NCBI GenBank assembly: GCA_905397405.1
Contig: CAJPVJ010000451.1
Location: 1-24,970 of the forward strand
Source: Oppiella nova
Lineage: Eukaryota; Arthropoda; Arachnida; Sarcoptiformes; Oppiidae
DNA length: 24,970 nt
Direction: 5' to 3'
Part shown: piece by piece, positions 24,950 through 24,970 of the stretch
Layout of the letters: each line of letters opens with the position of its first letter
Numbering within the stretch: position 1 is the first letter of the stretch
The notes under the pieces: model-generated
The model's input: only the letters and a program-made list of their open reading frames with translations
Databases searched by the model: none
What the model was told of the DNA's origin: nothing
Translations under genes and position numbers: made by a program

Positions 24950-24970
24950 ACTGCCTCTTAATAAAATTGC
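24844..24970 (-). repeat. Right arm of the 127-bp perfect inverted repeat
   Basis: This is the partner of 24283-24409 and ends exactly at the window edge, so its true outer boundary is unseen. The two arms enclose 434 bp that hold the 3' three-quarters of the minus-strand immunity-like gene. Confidence 0.95.

Overview
The window looks like chromosomal DNA of a gammaproteobacterium, most likely Acinetobacter. The evidence is the low GC content, the protein flavour of the VgrG, Rhs and heme-uptake genes, and AT-rich intergenic DNA with short palindromic repeats. This is recognition from the reading only; no database search was run.

Region 1 (1-2548) is a D-serine use locus. The start of dsdA (D-serine ammonia-lyase, cut by the window edge) and dsdX (D-serine permease) lie on the minus strand, divergent from their LysR-type activator dsdC. 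A gene-free stretch of about 930 bp follows (2549-3481). It holds two palindromic repeats in opposite orientation, a short tandem repeat and Fur-like sites.

Region 2 (3482-9931) is an iron/heme region. It has a secreted EF-hand protein, then an ECF sigma factor, a FecR-type anti-sigma/transducer, heme oxygenase (hemO), a small DUF454 membrane protein, and a TonB-dependent receptor with an N-terminal signalling (STN) domain. Fur-like boxes precede the sigma factor, the receptor and probably the EF-hand gene. The layout implies heme uptake that is both Fur-repressed and induced by cell-surface signalling, with HemO releasing iron inside the cell.

Region 3 (10048-15547) is a minus-strand operon encoding a DoxX-family membrane protein, an RND periplasmic adaptor and an RND pump, divergent from soxR. 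The DoxX promoter has a 19-bp spacer holding a near-consensus SoxR box, and a second SoxR-like box overlaps the start of soxR. The gene order matches the Pseudomonas mexGHI-opmD system, but no outer-membrane channel gene is present.

Region 4 (15820-24970) is a type VI secretion effector island: a long VgrG, a 1635-residue Rhs protein with an unrecognised C-terminal toxin domain of about 135 residues, and a one-base-overlapping immunity gene. Behind these lies debris of a second toxin/immunity pair: a truncated immunity fragment on the plus strand, and a fuller copy on the minus strand at the window end. The two copies form a perfect 127-bp inverted repeat that stops exactly at the window end. 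This could be real rearrangement or an assembly-graph artefact.
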